16,736 nucleotides of DNA from Rhodospirillales bacterium. GTDB taxonomy: Bacteria > Pseudomonadota > Alphaproteobacteria > Rhodospirillales > JABHCV01. The DNA is taken from positions 1 to 16,736 of the forward strand of contig JADHSW010000042.1 of the NCBI GenBank assembly GCA_016776705.1, read 5' to 3'. The notes beneath the pieces are model-generated. The model was not told the DNA's origin. It worked only from the letters and a program-made list of their open reading frames with translations, and did not search any database. Positions 7,677-14,268 of the stretch are shown here, piece by piece (within the stretch, counting starts at the first letter, position 1; each line of letters starts with the position of its first letter). The translations under genes were made by a program, and so were the position numbers.

Positions 7677-9440
7677 ATGTCGAAAAACCAGTTAAGCGGA
7701 TCACAGATACTCCTGAAGGCGTTGAGCGATCAGGGTGTGGACGTCGTATTCGGTTATCCGGGCGGCGCCGTCCTTCCCATTTATGACGAGCTTTTCAAGC
7801 AGAACAAAATTCGCCACATCCTTGTCCGTCAGGAAGGCGGCGCGGTTCATGCGGCTGAAGGCTATGCCCGTTCGACCGGCAAGGTCGGCGTGGTTCTGGT
7901 GACCTCGGGTCCCGGCGCGACCAACGCTGTGACCGGCCTGCTTGACGCCATGATGGACAGTGTTCCGCTTGTCTGCATCTGCGGTCAGGTGCCAACTCAT
8001 TTGATCGGCAATGATGCTTTCCAGGAAGCCGATACCACCGGCATCACCCGGCCATGCACCAAGCACAATTATTTGGCCAAGGACGTTGATCAGCTGGCGC
8101 GGCAAATCCACGAGGCCTTTCACGTTGCCAAAAGCGGTCGTCCCGGTCCGGTCGTTATCGACCTGCCCAAGGACGTCATGATGGCCCAGGCCGATTACCT
8201 TCCCCCGGCCAAGGTTAAGCACAAAAGCTATAATCCGCCGGTCAAGGGCGATTTGGGTAAAATAAGGGAAGCCGTCAAGATTATGGCGGCGGCGAAAAAG
8301 CCGCTGATTTATGCCGGTGGCGGAGTTATCAATTCCGGCACTGCTGCATCCCAGTTGCTGACCCAGCTTGTGCAGACAACCGACTTCCCGTGCACCCTGA
8401 CCCTGATGGGGCTGGGCGCGTTGCCAGCGTCAGACAAGCATTTCCTGGGCATGGTCGGCATGCACGGGACGTACGAGTCCAATATGGCCATGCATGATTG
8501 TGACGTCATGGTGTGCATCGGCGCGCGCTTTGATGACCGGGTCACCGGCCGCATCGACGCCTTTGCCCCGAACTCTACAAAAATCCACATCGACATCGAT
8601 CCTTCGTCCATCAACAAGAACGTTCGTGTTGATCTGGGCATCGTCGGTGATGTTGGTCATGTGCTGGAAGATATGATCAAGCTGTGGAAGTCCGGTCAGA
8701 ACCGGGCCGATGAAAAGGCCATGAAATCCTGGTGGAAGACGATCGACAAATGGCGCGAACGCAAGAGCCTGAGCTATGATCGCGAAGCCAGTATCATCAA
8801 GCCGCAGTACGCCATCGAGCGCCTGTACGAGCTGACGAAAAAGCGTGATGAAGTTTACATCACCACCGAGGTCGGCCAGCACCAGATGTGGGCTGCCCAG
8901 CATTTTCATTTTGATCGCCCGAGCCGCTGGATGACATCCGGTGGGCTGGGCACCATGGGCTATGGCCTGCCCTCCGCCATGGGTGTGCAGATAGCGCACC
9001 CCAAGGCGCTGGTTGTCGATATTGCCGGTGAAGCCTCGATCCTGATGAACATTCAGGAAATGTCGACCCTGGTGCAATACAATCTGCCGGTTAAGGTGTT
9101 CATTCTGAACAACCAGTACATGGGCATGGTGCGCCAGTGGCAGGAATTGCTGCACGGGGGCCGATATTCCGAAAGCTACATGGAAGCGCTGCCTGATTTT
9201 GTCAAACTGGCCGAAGCCTTTGGCGGTGTCGGCCTGCGCGCGACAAAGAAGGAACATCTGGACGACGTGATTAACGAGATGGTCGCCTGTGACCGCCCGG
9301 TTATTGTCGACATTGCCGTCGACCCCAAGGAAAACTGCTACCCGATGATCCCCTCGGGCGCCGCCCACAACGAAATGATTTTCGGCCCCGGCGACGATGC
9401 AGATACTTCCGTATCCGATGAAGGCATGGTGCTGGTCTGA
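7677..9440 (+). CDS. ilvB: Acetolactate synthase large (catalytic) subunit
   Basis: The thiamine-diphosphate enzyme that condenses two pyruvates to acetolactate, or pyruvate with 2-ketobutyrate. It is the first common step of branched-chain amino acid synthesis. The 587 residues show the PYR domain with GYPGGAVLPIYDE and the catalytic Glu53 in RQEGGAVHAAEGYAR, then the central FAD-binding domain (about 190-325) and the PP domain. The PP domain has VGQHQMWAAQ, GGLGTMGYGLPSAMG, and the ThDP/Mg motif opening GEAS (451-454) and closing with NN (478-479). The usual Asp of this motif is Glu here. The ATG at 7677 is preferred because AAAGG lies 8 bases upstream and the protein then begins MSKNQLSGSQILL. 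The frame runs back to a TTG at 7554 but the extra 41 residues look unrelated. It works with IlvN just downstream. Confidence 0.96.
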   Translation: MSKNQLSGSQILLKALSDQGVDVVFGYPGGAVLPIYDELFKQNKIRHILVRQEGGAVHAAEGYARSTGKVGVVLVTSGPGATNAVTGLLDAMMDSVPLVCICGQVPTHLIGNDAFQEADTTGITRPCTKHNYLAKDVDQLARQIHEAFHVAKSGRPGPVVIDLPKDVMMAQADYLPPAKVKHKSYNPPVKGDLGKIREAVKIMAAAKKPLIYAGGGVINSGTAASQLLTQLVQTTDFPCTLTLMGLGALPASDKHFLGMVGMHGTYESNMAMHDCDVMVCIGARFDDRVTGRIDAFAPNSTKIHIDIDPSSINKNVRVDLGIVGDVGHVLEDMIKLWKSGQNRADEKAMKSWWKTIDKWRERKSLSYDREASIIKPQYAIERLYELTKKRDEVYITTEVGQHQMWAAQHFHFDRPSRWMTSGGLGTMGYGLPSAMGVQIAHPKALVVDIAGEASILMNIQEMSTLVQYNLPVKVFILNNQYMGMVRQWQELLHGGRYSESYMEALPDFVKLAEAFGGVGLRATKKEHLDDVINEMVACDRPVIVDIAVDPKENCYPMIPSGAAHNEMIFGPGDDADTSVSDEGMVLV

Positions 9441-9506
9441 TCGGACCTGCACCCGTTAAAGCCATTAATGTATGTTATATAACCCGATGAATTGGGACCA
9501 AAGACA

Positions 9507-10031
9507 GTGACACCGATAGCCGAAATTGAAAATGCCCACACCATGTCCGTGCTCGTTGATAACGAACCCGGCGTCCTCGCCCGTGTCATCGGTCTGTTTT
9601 CAGGCCGCGGCTACAATATTGAAAGCCTGACCGTGGCCGAGGTCAATATGGAGGACAACCTGTCGCGCATCACCATCGTTACGTCAGGCACCCCCATGGT
9701 GATCGAACAGATCAAGGCGCAACTGGAAAGGCTGGTGCCTGTCCACGGCGTCAATGATTTAACCGTCGAAGGCCCCCATGTGGAGCGCGAACTGGCGTTG
9801 GTCAAGGTGCGTGGCAGTGGCGAGAAAAGAGTTGAATCCCTTCGCATCGCCGATATTTTCCGCGCCCGCACCGTTGACAGCACCAATGACTCCTTCGTTT
9901 TCGAAATCGTAGGCGACACCGGCAAGCTGGATGCCTTCATCGAACTGATGGTGCCGCTCGGCCTGATTGATGTTTCGCGGACCGGCGTCGCCGCCATTGC
10001 GCGCGGCACCACGGTCCTTGACCACGACTAG
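9507..10031 (+). CDS. ilvN: Acetolactate synthase small (regulatory) subunit
   Basis: The regulatory partner of IlvB, which raises its activity and confers feedback inhibition by valine. The protein is 174 residues from the GTG at 9507, the usual length of the long bacterial form. An ACT domain (about 11-85) begins with MSVLVDNEPGVLARVIGLF, continues GRGYNIESLTV and carries the Asn19-Gly22 region where valine binds in the family. The second domain (about 95-170) contains RVESLRIADIFRARTVD. No in-frame ATG lies between the upstream stop at 9480 and the internal ATG at 9543. GTG 9507 has GGGA about 10 bases upstream, while TTG 9492 has no ribosome site. It lies 66 bases after ilvB and 41 bases before ilvC on the same strand. 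Confidence 0.95.
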   Translation: MTPIAEIENAHTMSVLVDNEPGVLARVIGLFSGRGYNIESLTVAEVNMEDNLSRITIVTSGTPMVIEQIKAQLERLVPVHGVNDLTVEGPHVERELALVKVRGSGEKRVESLRIADIFRARTVDSTNDSFVFEIVGDTGKLDAFIELMVPLGLIDVSRTGVAAIARGTTVLDHD

Positions 10032-10072
10032 AATTTAACTTTTTTACCAAGCTCACACTAAGGAAACCTACA

Positions 10073-11092
10073 ATGCGTGTTTATTATGATCGTGACGCCG
10101 ATGTTAATCTGATCAAGGCGAAAAAAGTCGCCATCGTCGGCTACGGCAGCCAGGGCCATGCCCATGCTCTCAACTTGCGCGACAGCGGCGTCAAGGACGT
10201 CTGCGTTGCCCTGCGCGCCGGCTCCAGTAGCGCCAAGAAGGCAGAAAACGAAGGCCTGAAAGTGATGTCCGTCGCCGATGCTTCCCGCTGGGCTGACGTC
10301 ATCATGATGCTGTGCCCGGACGAACTGCAGGCCGACATCTACTACGCCGACATTCACGCCAACATCAAGGCCGGCGCAGCGCTTGCTTTCGCCCATGGCC
10401 TGAACATTCACTTCAACCTGATTGAAGCCCGGGACGATATCGACGTTTTCATGATCGCCCCCAAAGGCCCCGGCCACACGGTACGCGGGGAATATCAGAA
10501 GGGCGGCGGGGTTCCGTGCCTGGTCGCCGTTAATCAGGACCCCACCGGTAACGCCCTTGAAGTCGCCCTCAGCTACGCCTCCGGCGTTGGCGGCGGTCGC
10601 TCCGGCATCATTGAAACCACCTTCAAGGAAGAATGCGAAACCGACCTGTTCGGCGAGCAGGTTGTCCTGTGTGGCGGCCTGATGGAACTGATCAAGAACG
10701 GTTTCGAAACCCTGGTCGAAGGCGGCTACGCCCCGGAAATGGCCTATTTCGAATGCCTGCACGAAGTGAAGCTGATCGTCGATCTGATGTATGAAGGCGG
10801 CATGGCCAACATGCGCTATTCCATCTCCAACACGGCTGAATACGGCGACTACGTCACCGGCCCGCGCATCATCACCAGCGACACCAAGGCCGAAATGAAA
10901 CGCGTTCTGGACGACATCCAGTCCGGCCGCTTCACCCGCGACTGGATGCTGGAATGCAAGGCCGGTCAGCCAAGCTTCAAGGCCACCCGCCGCCGCAACG
11001 CCGAACACGAAATCGAAGAAATCGGCACCAAACTGCGCGCCATGATGCCCTGGATCGCCCAAAACCAGCTGGTGGACAAAGAAAAGAACTAG
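10073..11092 (+). CDS. ilvC: Ketol-acid reductoisomerase (class I)
   Basis: The NADPH- and Mg-dependent enzyme that converts acetolactate to dihydroxyisovalerate, and the isoleucine analogue likewise. At 339 residues it is the short class I form. The Rossmann motif is GYGSQGHAHALNL (23-35) and the cofactor loop LRAGSSSAKK (47-56) has the serines and basic residues of NADPH users. Active-site residues read as His108, Lys131 (in APKGPGHTVR), Asp191 and Glu195 (TDLFGEQ), and Glu227 and Glu231 (FECLHE). The knotted C-terminal domain is complete. The ATG has AAGGAA well placed upstream. It is the last gene of the ilvB-ilvN-ilvC run and is followed by a strong intrinsic terminator. Confidence 0.97.
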   Translation: MRVYYDRDADVNLIKAKKVAIVGYGSQGHAHALNLRDSGVKDVCVALRAGSSSAKKAENEGLKVMSVADASRWADVIMMLCPDELQADIYYADIHANIKAGAALAFAHGLNIHFNLIEARDDIDVFMIAPKGPGHTVRGEYQKGGGVPCLVAVNQDPTGNALEVALSYASGVGGGRSGIIETTFKEECETDLFGEQVVLCGGLMELIKNGFETLVEGGYAPEMAYFECLHEVKLIVDLMYEGGMANMRYSISNTAEYGDYVTGPRIITSDTKAEMKRVLDDIQSGRFTRDWMLECKAGQPSFKATRRRNAEHEIEEIGTKLRAMMPWIAQNQLVDKEKN

Positions 11093-11109
11093 AAACGGTT
11101 CATCCCGTC

Positions 11110-11131
11110 ATTCCGGCATACGAGCCGGAAT
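11110..11131. repeat. REP-like palindrome, copy 1
   Basis: ATTCCGGC (11110-11117) and GCCGGAAT (11124-11131) flank a 6-base loop, preceded by CCGTC. The same CCGTCATTCCGGC...GCCGGAAT pattern recurs at 11220-11244. It lies between the ilvC stop and its terminator, a usual place for extragenic palindromes. Confidence 0.7.
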
Positions 11132-11149
11132 CCACTTCTAAAAGAAAAG

Positions 11150-11174
11150 CGGAGCCGAGAGGCTCCGTTTTTTT
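11150..11174 (+). terminator. Intrinsic terminator after ilvC
   Basis: CGGAGCC - GAGA - GGCTCCG is a perfect 7-bp stem with a GNRA-type loop, followed directly by seven T. This is a textbook rho-independent terminator, 57 bases after the ilvC stop, and it should end the ilv transcript. Confidence 0.92.
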
Positions 11175-11219
11175 GTTGGCACTTGTCACCCATCACCGTC
11201 ATGCCACCCATCCTCACCG

Positions 11220-11244
11220 TCATTCCGGCCTTGAGCCGGAATGA
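11220..11244. repeat. REP-like palindrome, copy 2
   Basis: TCATTCCGGC and GCCGGAATGA pair over 10 bases around CTTGA. It shares its core and the CCGTC lead-in with the copy at 11110. A partial copy, ACCGTCAT, also occurs about 20 bases earlier, suggesting local duplication. It sits just beyond the toxin gene's stop. Confidence 0.7.
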
Positions 11245-11271
11245 TGAAGGAGTAAATTATGAGTTCCCCCC

Positions 11272-11571
11272 TCAAAACCCCTGCATTAAAAAATCCACGG
11301 CGTCGATGATCTCCCGGTGGTTTTGCTCCAGCGTTGCCACGGGTTGTTTCAGGATTGTTAATGGCACGGCGGCCATGAATTGGGTTGCCATGATGACGTG
11401 ACCGCCGTTGATCTCAAAAACCGGGTTCAGGCGTTTGGCAGGAGTGGGGGCGTTCTGTGGTTTCATCAGGGGGACGACGATGCGGGTGTTCAGGTTGTTC
11501 AGGAGATCGGCCTGGATATCGAGCAGGTAGCCGTTTGCGTCCTCGTTCGCGTACACATCAAAGCGGGCCAT
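11272..11571 (-). CDS. CcdB-family toxin
   Basis: A 99-residue protein that aligns along its length with CcdB, the F-plasmid toxin that poisons DNA gyrase. Shared landmarks are RFDVYAN near the start, YLLDIQADLLNNLNTRIVVPL (15-35), the VIMATQFMAAVPLTIL stretch (59-74) and the final helix EIIDAVDFLMQGF. In F CcdB the last three residues Trp-Gly-Ile are needed for gyrase poisoning. Here they are Gln97-Gly98-Phe99, so the Gly is kept but the Trp is not. The start ATG overlaps the antitoxin stop as TGATG, so the pair is translationally coupled in the usual antitoxin-first order. Whether it still attacks gyrase cannot be told from sequence. Confidence 0.88.
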   Translation of the reverse strand: MARFDVYANEDANGYLLDIQADLLNNLNTRIVVPLMKPQNAPTPAKRLNPVFEINGGHVIMATQFMAAVPLTILKQPVATLEQNHREIIDAVDFLMQGF

Positions 11572-11831
11572 CAGAACTGCCGGTGGCGTGCTAACGGCAA
11601 GCCGTGTTTTTCAACGTAGTCGTTGGAGCTTTCCAGCGCCGCCTTGTTGTCGCGCAACCAGTCGCCGCTTTGAGCGGGATTGATGCCCGCTTTCAGGTCT
11701 TCGTAATCCTCTGCGGACAGCATCACAGCGACGGGGCGTCCGTGTTTTTGCACCGATACCGGTTCCCGGCGGGCTGTGTCCAGCAATTCCCCAAAATGCT
11801 TCTTGGCGTCGTTGGCGGTCATGGTGCGCAT
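11571..11831 (-). CDS. Antitoxin: Phd/YefM-like N-terminus with CcdA-like tail
   Basis: The 86-residue partner of the CcdB-like toxin. Residues 1-48 read as the Phd/YefM DNA-binding and dimerisation domain (MTANDAKKHFGELLDTARREP, then VSVQKHGRPVAVMLSAEDYEDL). Residues 58-86 do not look like a Phd tail. They match the toxin-binding tail of F CcdA, from memory, over 29 positions without a gap: Trp58, Asn62, aromatic72, Glu74, Gly77, Arg84 and a final aromatic. The protein thus appears to be a chimera of two antitoxin families. I start it at the ATG at 11831, with GGA 7 bases before it. An ATG at 11861 would add ten residues but lacks a ribosome site. The stop overlaps the toxin ATG. By analogy it neutralises the toxin and represses its own operon. 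Confidence 0.85.
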   Translation of the reverse strand: MRTMTANDAKKHFGELLDTARREPVSVQKHGRPVAVMLSAEDYEDLKAGINPAQSGDWLRDNKAALESSNDYVEKHGLPLARHRQF

Positions 11832-12192
11832 AAAATCATCCAAAACGTTCGTTTCGTTCATTTTAAGCGAAGGAGTGAAGAAATGAAAGAACCGGTTTGT
11901 GGATCAATGCCGAAAGGACGAGAGTGGAGGTATCTTGACTTTTCGCCAAAATAGGACTAAAAGCATATTGCTCTTTTGTATGTGAATATGACTTGATCAG
12001 CCCCGTTCAGGCTTATGGGGGTGGTTTTTTCTGGCACGGTTTCTTGCAAATGGGATGTGTTTCCCATATCGTGAAATGGGTTCGTTCCTTTACTTTTTAC
12101 GTTTTTTTTTGCTGCCCATTCAGCGAACCTGTTGAATTTGCTGAAATACAGTTTTCGCGCATGGGGCGAATTGGTCCCGGTGTTGCCTTGAG
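11832..12192. other. Intergenic region with small ORF, candidate promoter and hairpins
   Basis: About 330 bases without a confident gene. On the plus strand a 23-codon ORF (11883-11954) has AAGGAG 7 bases before its ATG. TTGACT (11935-11940) and TAAAAG (11958-11963) are 17 bases apart and could be a promoter. A hairpin CAGCCCC (11998-12004) / GGGGGTG (12017-12023) has one mismatch and is followed by six T (12025-12030). Further on, ATGGGA (12050-12055), TCCCAT (12062-12067), ATGGG (12076-12080) and CCCATT (12115-12120) can pair in alternative ways around a nine-base T-run (12102-12110). A small RNA is possible. Nothing is proven. Confidence 0.3.
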
Positions 12193-12711
12193 TTAGGTGA
12201 AAAGACGGGACTGGAACGGATGATTGGTCGGGCTGTCGTAGAGCTGCATGATTGAAATAGCGTGATCGACCTGGCCTTCCTTGCCAAGCAGCGGATAGGC
12301 AACCCGTTCGTAAGAGATCAGTTTAACGTCTTCATAATCAGAGTGCTTTTGCGTTTGAAGGGTATTGATTGTCCACAAGGGCTTTTTTTCTGAATTCATC
12401 AAATTCAGTGCTTCTATTAATTCGTCGACATTGGTGCCTTTAAGGACGTCATGTAGGTCATGGCCCGTCACATCGCGCCCATAGGCTTCGACCAGTTTGG
12501 AGCCAAAAAAGCGTAGCGGCCATTTCCCGTCAGCGTGAATGTCGAAAATATAGATAAACGGCGCAATCTTGTAGATGTCCATCAATTCGATATCGCTAAA
12601 ACAGGCGCATCCGCCAGCGGAAATTTTTGATTCTATGTAATTTGCAAAGGTAAGAAGAGTTGCATCCGTGAAGGGTCGAGACTGATCTGCTTCAGACGTA
12701 TCGTTGGACAT
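12193..12711 (-). CDS. PAS-domain protein (PAS_5-like), stand-alone
   Basis: A 172-residue cytoplasmic protein consisting essentially of one PAS domain of the type common in alphaproteobacteria (PAS_5). The family pattern is seen as FSDIELMDIYKIAPFIYIFDI (38-58), PLRFFGSKLVEAYGRDVTGHDLHDVL (65-90) and the closing strands YERVAYPLLGKEGQVDHAISIMQLYD (134-159). There is no output domain, membrane segment or signal peptide. The ATG at 12711 has AAAG about 8 bases upstream. It is the last of three minus-strand genes (response regulator, cytochrome c', this one). The ligand and partner are unknown. The gap to the cytochrome stop is 67 bases and holds a short inverted repeat CAATAT/ATATTG (12743-12758). 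Confidence 0.8.
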   Translation of the reverse strand: MSNDTSEADQSRPFTDATLLTFANYIESKISAGGCACFSDIELMDIYKIAPFIYIFDIHADGKWPLRFFGSKLVEAYGRDVTGHDLHDVLKGTNVDELIEALNLMNSEKKPLWTINTLQTQKHSDYEDVKLISYERVAYPLLGKEGQVDHAISIMQLYDSPTNHPFQSRLFT

Positions 12712-12778
12712 TTAGTCGTCTTTCTATCTTGTTCCGTTCTGACAATATCGTCATATTGCAGGATGAGCGCAAGCGCCC

Positions 12779-13222
12779 TTACTTGCGGAAGCTGGAATGG
12801 CAGCCTGTGCAGGCGAAGTGAATGCCCTTGTAGAGATTCTTCACCTTGTCCTTGTCGGCGCTTTCCAGTTCGCTGAGTAATTTATCCACCTTGGCGATGT
12901 TTTTCTGGATTTTATTTTCAAATTCTTCGGGTTCGCTCCAGATTACGGGCAGGGTTTGGGAGGACGCGCTTCCCTCGGGAAACACCGTGGAAATTCTGGC
13001 GGCAGCCTCTCGAATTTGTTCGGCCTTTTCGCGGATGACCTTCTTGTCAAAGGCGAACAGGCCGCCAACCCGTTGCGAGATTTCATTCATCGCAGAGTCC
13101 ATTTTTTTCATGACAACCGAGCGTTCTTTGGAAATATCTTCAGCAGTTTTAGCTGCAAGCGGTGTAGAGGCCGCAACCAGGACAACGCCCATCACGAAGG
13201 CGCGCGTAAACGCTTTCATCAT
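12779..13222 (-). CDS. Cytochrome c' (periplasmic, C-terminal heme site)
   Basis: A periplasmic four-helix heme protein of the cytochrome c' family, whose pentacoordinate heme binds NO and CO. From the ATG at 13222 it has 147 residues. There is a signal peptide (charged start MMKAFTR, hydrophobic core, probable cleavage after PLAA near residue 24) and a mature part of about 123 residues, the normal size. Family features are the FPEGS segment (81-85), IWSEPEEFE (94-102) and the heme motif CTGCH (138-142) close to the C-terminus, followed by SSFRK. GGAG lies 7 bases before the ATG. The frame runs back to a TTG at 13258 that would spoil the signal peptide. It lies between the response regulator and the PAS gene on the same strand, and may protect against or sense nitric oxide. 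Confidence 0.9.
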   Translation of the reverse strand: MMKAFTRAFVMGVVLVAASTPLAAKTAEDISKERSVVMKKMDSAMNEISQRVGGLFAFDKKVIREKAEQIREAAARISTVFPEGSASSQTLPVIWSEPEEFENKIQKNIAKVDKLLSELESADKDKVKNLYKGIHFACTGCHSSFRK

Positions 13223-13342
13223 AACATAGCTCCCAATAAGTCTGACTTTCCCAAGCAACTGGAAGCAGTGTAAGGAACTTTCCCACCAAAAGACAAGGCG
13301 TCGTTATTTTGCCGGATAAAAAGCGCCCGGCCATGCACTATA

Positions 13343-13744
13343 TCAAGGCGTTGGCAAGGCCCGGAACATGGCAAGAGCCTTGCTCAACAATTTTTCCAGA
13401 TCGGCAATATCGATGGGCTTCTGAAGGGTTCCGACAATTGTGTCCCCTTTGCCGGTGCCGATATGATCGGCCATTTCCAGATATTCGGCGCCATAACCGC
13501 TGATCAGAATGATGGGGGTTTCGCAATGCTGTTCACCTAACCAGTAAAGCAGTTCGACACCGTCCATATCCGGCATGACAAGGTCCATGACGATAACCGA
13601 TGGTCTGCTTTCAGCCCAGATAACCTGAAAGTCAATACCGTTGCCTGTCGTACGGGTGTCAAAGCCTGAAAGCAGCCCGACTTCACTGACAAGTTCGGCA
13701 ATTTCGGGATCATCATCGACAACGATCAGCAAGGGGTTTGGCAT
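13343..13744 (-). CDS. Stand-alone response regulator receiver protein
   Basis: A 133-residue CheY-like protein with no output domain. The acidic pocket is Asp10-Asp12, the phospho-acceptor Asp54 is in VMDLVMPDMDG, the switch Ser82 is in LISGYG and the conserved Lys109 is in LQKP. All key residues are intact. Without an output domain it must act by protein contact, for instance on a motor, another kinase or a phosphorelay. The ATG has AAAGG 6 bases upstream. The nearest histidine kinase in the window is the PAS kinase at 1770-3188, but distance gives no evidence that they pair. It heads the minus-strand trio with cytochrome c' and the PAS protein. Confidence 0.9.
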   Translation of the reverse strand: MPNPLLIVVDDDPEIAELVSEVGLLSGFDTRTTGNGIDFQVIWAESRPSVIVMDLVMPDMDGVELLYWLGEQHCETPIILISGYGAEYLEMADHIGTGKGDTIVGTLQKPIDIADLEKLLSKALAMFRALPTP

Positions 13745-13916
13745 GGACTACCTTTATTTGCCCCACATCAGGAATACGCGGGTTATTCGTTCAATCGACA
13801 TGAAACGCCTGTGTGCGACGAAAATCGTAAATCCTGGTCCTTGCATATACTCTACATCACTTGCGTGCTGAATACCTAGTTATCCCTTATATAAATTATG
13901 GAAATAAACAAGGATG

Positions 13917-13945
13917 TTGACAAAACGGCCCTCTCGTTGTCTTTA
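13917..13945 (+). promoter_or_regulatory. Candidate promoter for the leuA leader
   Basis: A perfect -35 hexamer TTGACA (13917-13922) is followed 17 bases later by TCTTTA, a poor -10 box. TTTATT two bases further is an alternative. GATAAT at 13967-13972 is a better -10 box but lacks a good -35. Any of these would give a leader of roughly 290-320 bases before leuA. Confidence 0.3.
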
Positions 13946-14010
13946 TTCCCTTATTAATGTTTCCAAGATAATGTGGAGTCCTCGAAAACAGGGCTTCCCA
14001 TAAACAGAGT

Positions 14011-14031
14011 GAGAGGCCGCGAGGCTTTTTT
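14011..14031 (+). terminator. Small GNRA hairpin with T-run before the leader peptide
   Basis: GGCC - GCGA - GGCT closes with three G-C pairs plus A-U and G-U pairs, and the 3' arm runs into seven T (14026-14032). It ends directly before the leader-peptide ATG. It could be a weak terminator or a pause site, and its GAGG (14021-14024) could also serve as the leader's ribosome site. Confidence 0.35.
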
Positions 14032-14033
14032 TG

Positions 14034-14159
14034 ATGAAGATGTCGATTGCACAGTTTGATTTGATTTCGGCCCGTCTGCGCACCTGCGCCGCTGGCCCTG
14101 ATCTTTTGCTCGACCTTCTTCTCGATCTTGGCGGGAGCCTGCGACTTAGGTGCCCCTGA
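14034..14159 (+). CDS. leuL: Leucine-rich leader peptide of leuA
   Basis: A 41-codon ORF beginning MKMSIAQFDLISARLR and ending with DLLLDLLLDLGGSLRLRCP. Eleven of its codons are leucine, nine of them in the last 19, and they use CTT, CTC, CTG and TTG. GAGG lies 9 bases before the ATG, and a second ATG is at 14040. It stands 109 bases before leuA. Such leucine runs in a short ORF before a leucine biosynthesis gene are the signature of ribosome-mediated attenuation: when charged leucyl-tRNA is scarce, the ribosome stalls and changes the RNA fold. Mutually exclusive pairings are present around its stop codon. The gene symbol is by analogy with leuL. A long opposite-strand ORF here looks like a shadow. 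Confidence 0.75.
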   Translation: MKMSIAQFDLISARLRTCAAGPDLLLDLLLDLGGSLRLRCP

Positions 14160-14210
14160 ATATCGGTTGCCGTTTTAAATGCAAAACGCGTCATGACCGG
14201 CCTTCAGGGG
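14133..14210 (+). promoter_or_regulatory. leuA: Alternative RNA pairings in the leuA leader
   Basis: Hairpin A: GGGAGCCT (14133-14140) with AGGTGCCC (14148-14155), containing one mismatch and one G-U. Stem B: CCCCTGAA (14153-14160) with TTCAGGGG (14203-14210), a perfect 8 bp that includes the leader stop codon, enclosing a small CGTTTT/AAAACG hairpin (14171-14188). A and B share bases 14153-14155, so strand competition would favour one. A ribosome stalled on the leucine codons would cover the 5' arm of A and favour B. No hairpin with a T-run follows, so control may be at translation or through Rho. CCTT at 14201-14204 could pair with the leuA ribosome site AAGG (14254-14257). Confidence 0.5.
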
Positions 14211-14268
14211 AAGCGAACTCCAGACATATTTGTACGCACACCTAAAGAAACGTAAGGACACCAGTCCC

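Noticed and set aside
8430..9452. Long minus-strand open frame opposite ilvB
   Set aside because: It lies wholly opposite the well-supported ilvB, its translation is rich in His, Gly and Ala without domain motifs, and such frames arise from codon bias in GC-rich genes.
10058..11062. 334-codon minus-strand frame opposite ilvC
   Set aside because: It mirrors ilvC almost exactly and shows no recognisable motif; a shadow of the real gene.
11993..12196. 67-codon plus-strand frame
   Set aside because: No ribosome site, aromatic-rich translation from T-runs, no family resemblance; the hairpins in the region fit non-coding sequence better.
13943..14194. Minus-strand 83-codon frame across the leuA leader
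   Set aside because: Arg-rich, with no family resemblance, and it overlaps the leucine-rich leader peptide, which explains the sequence better.
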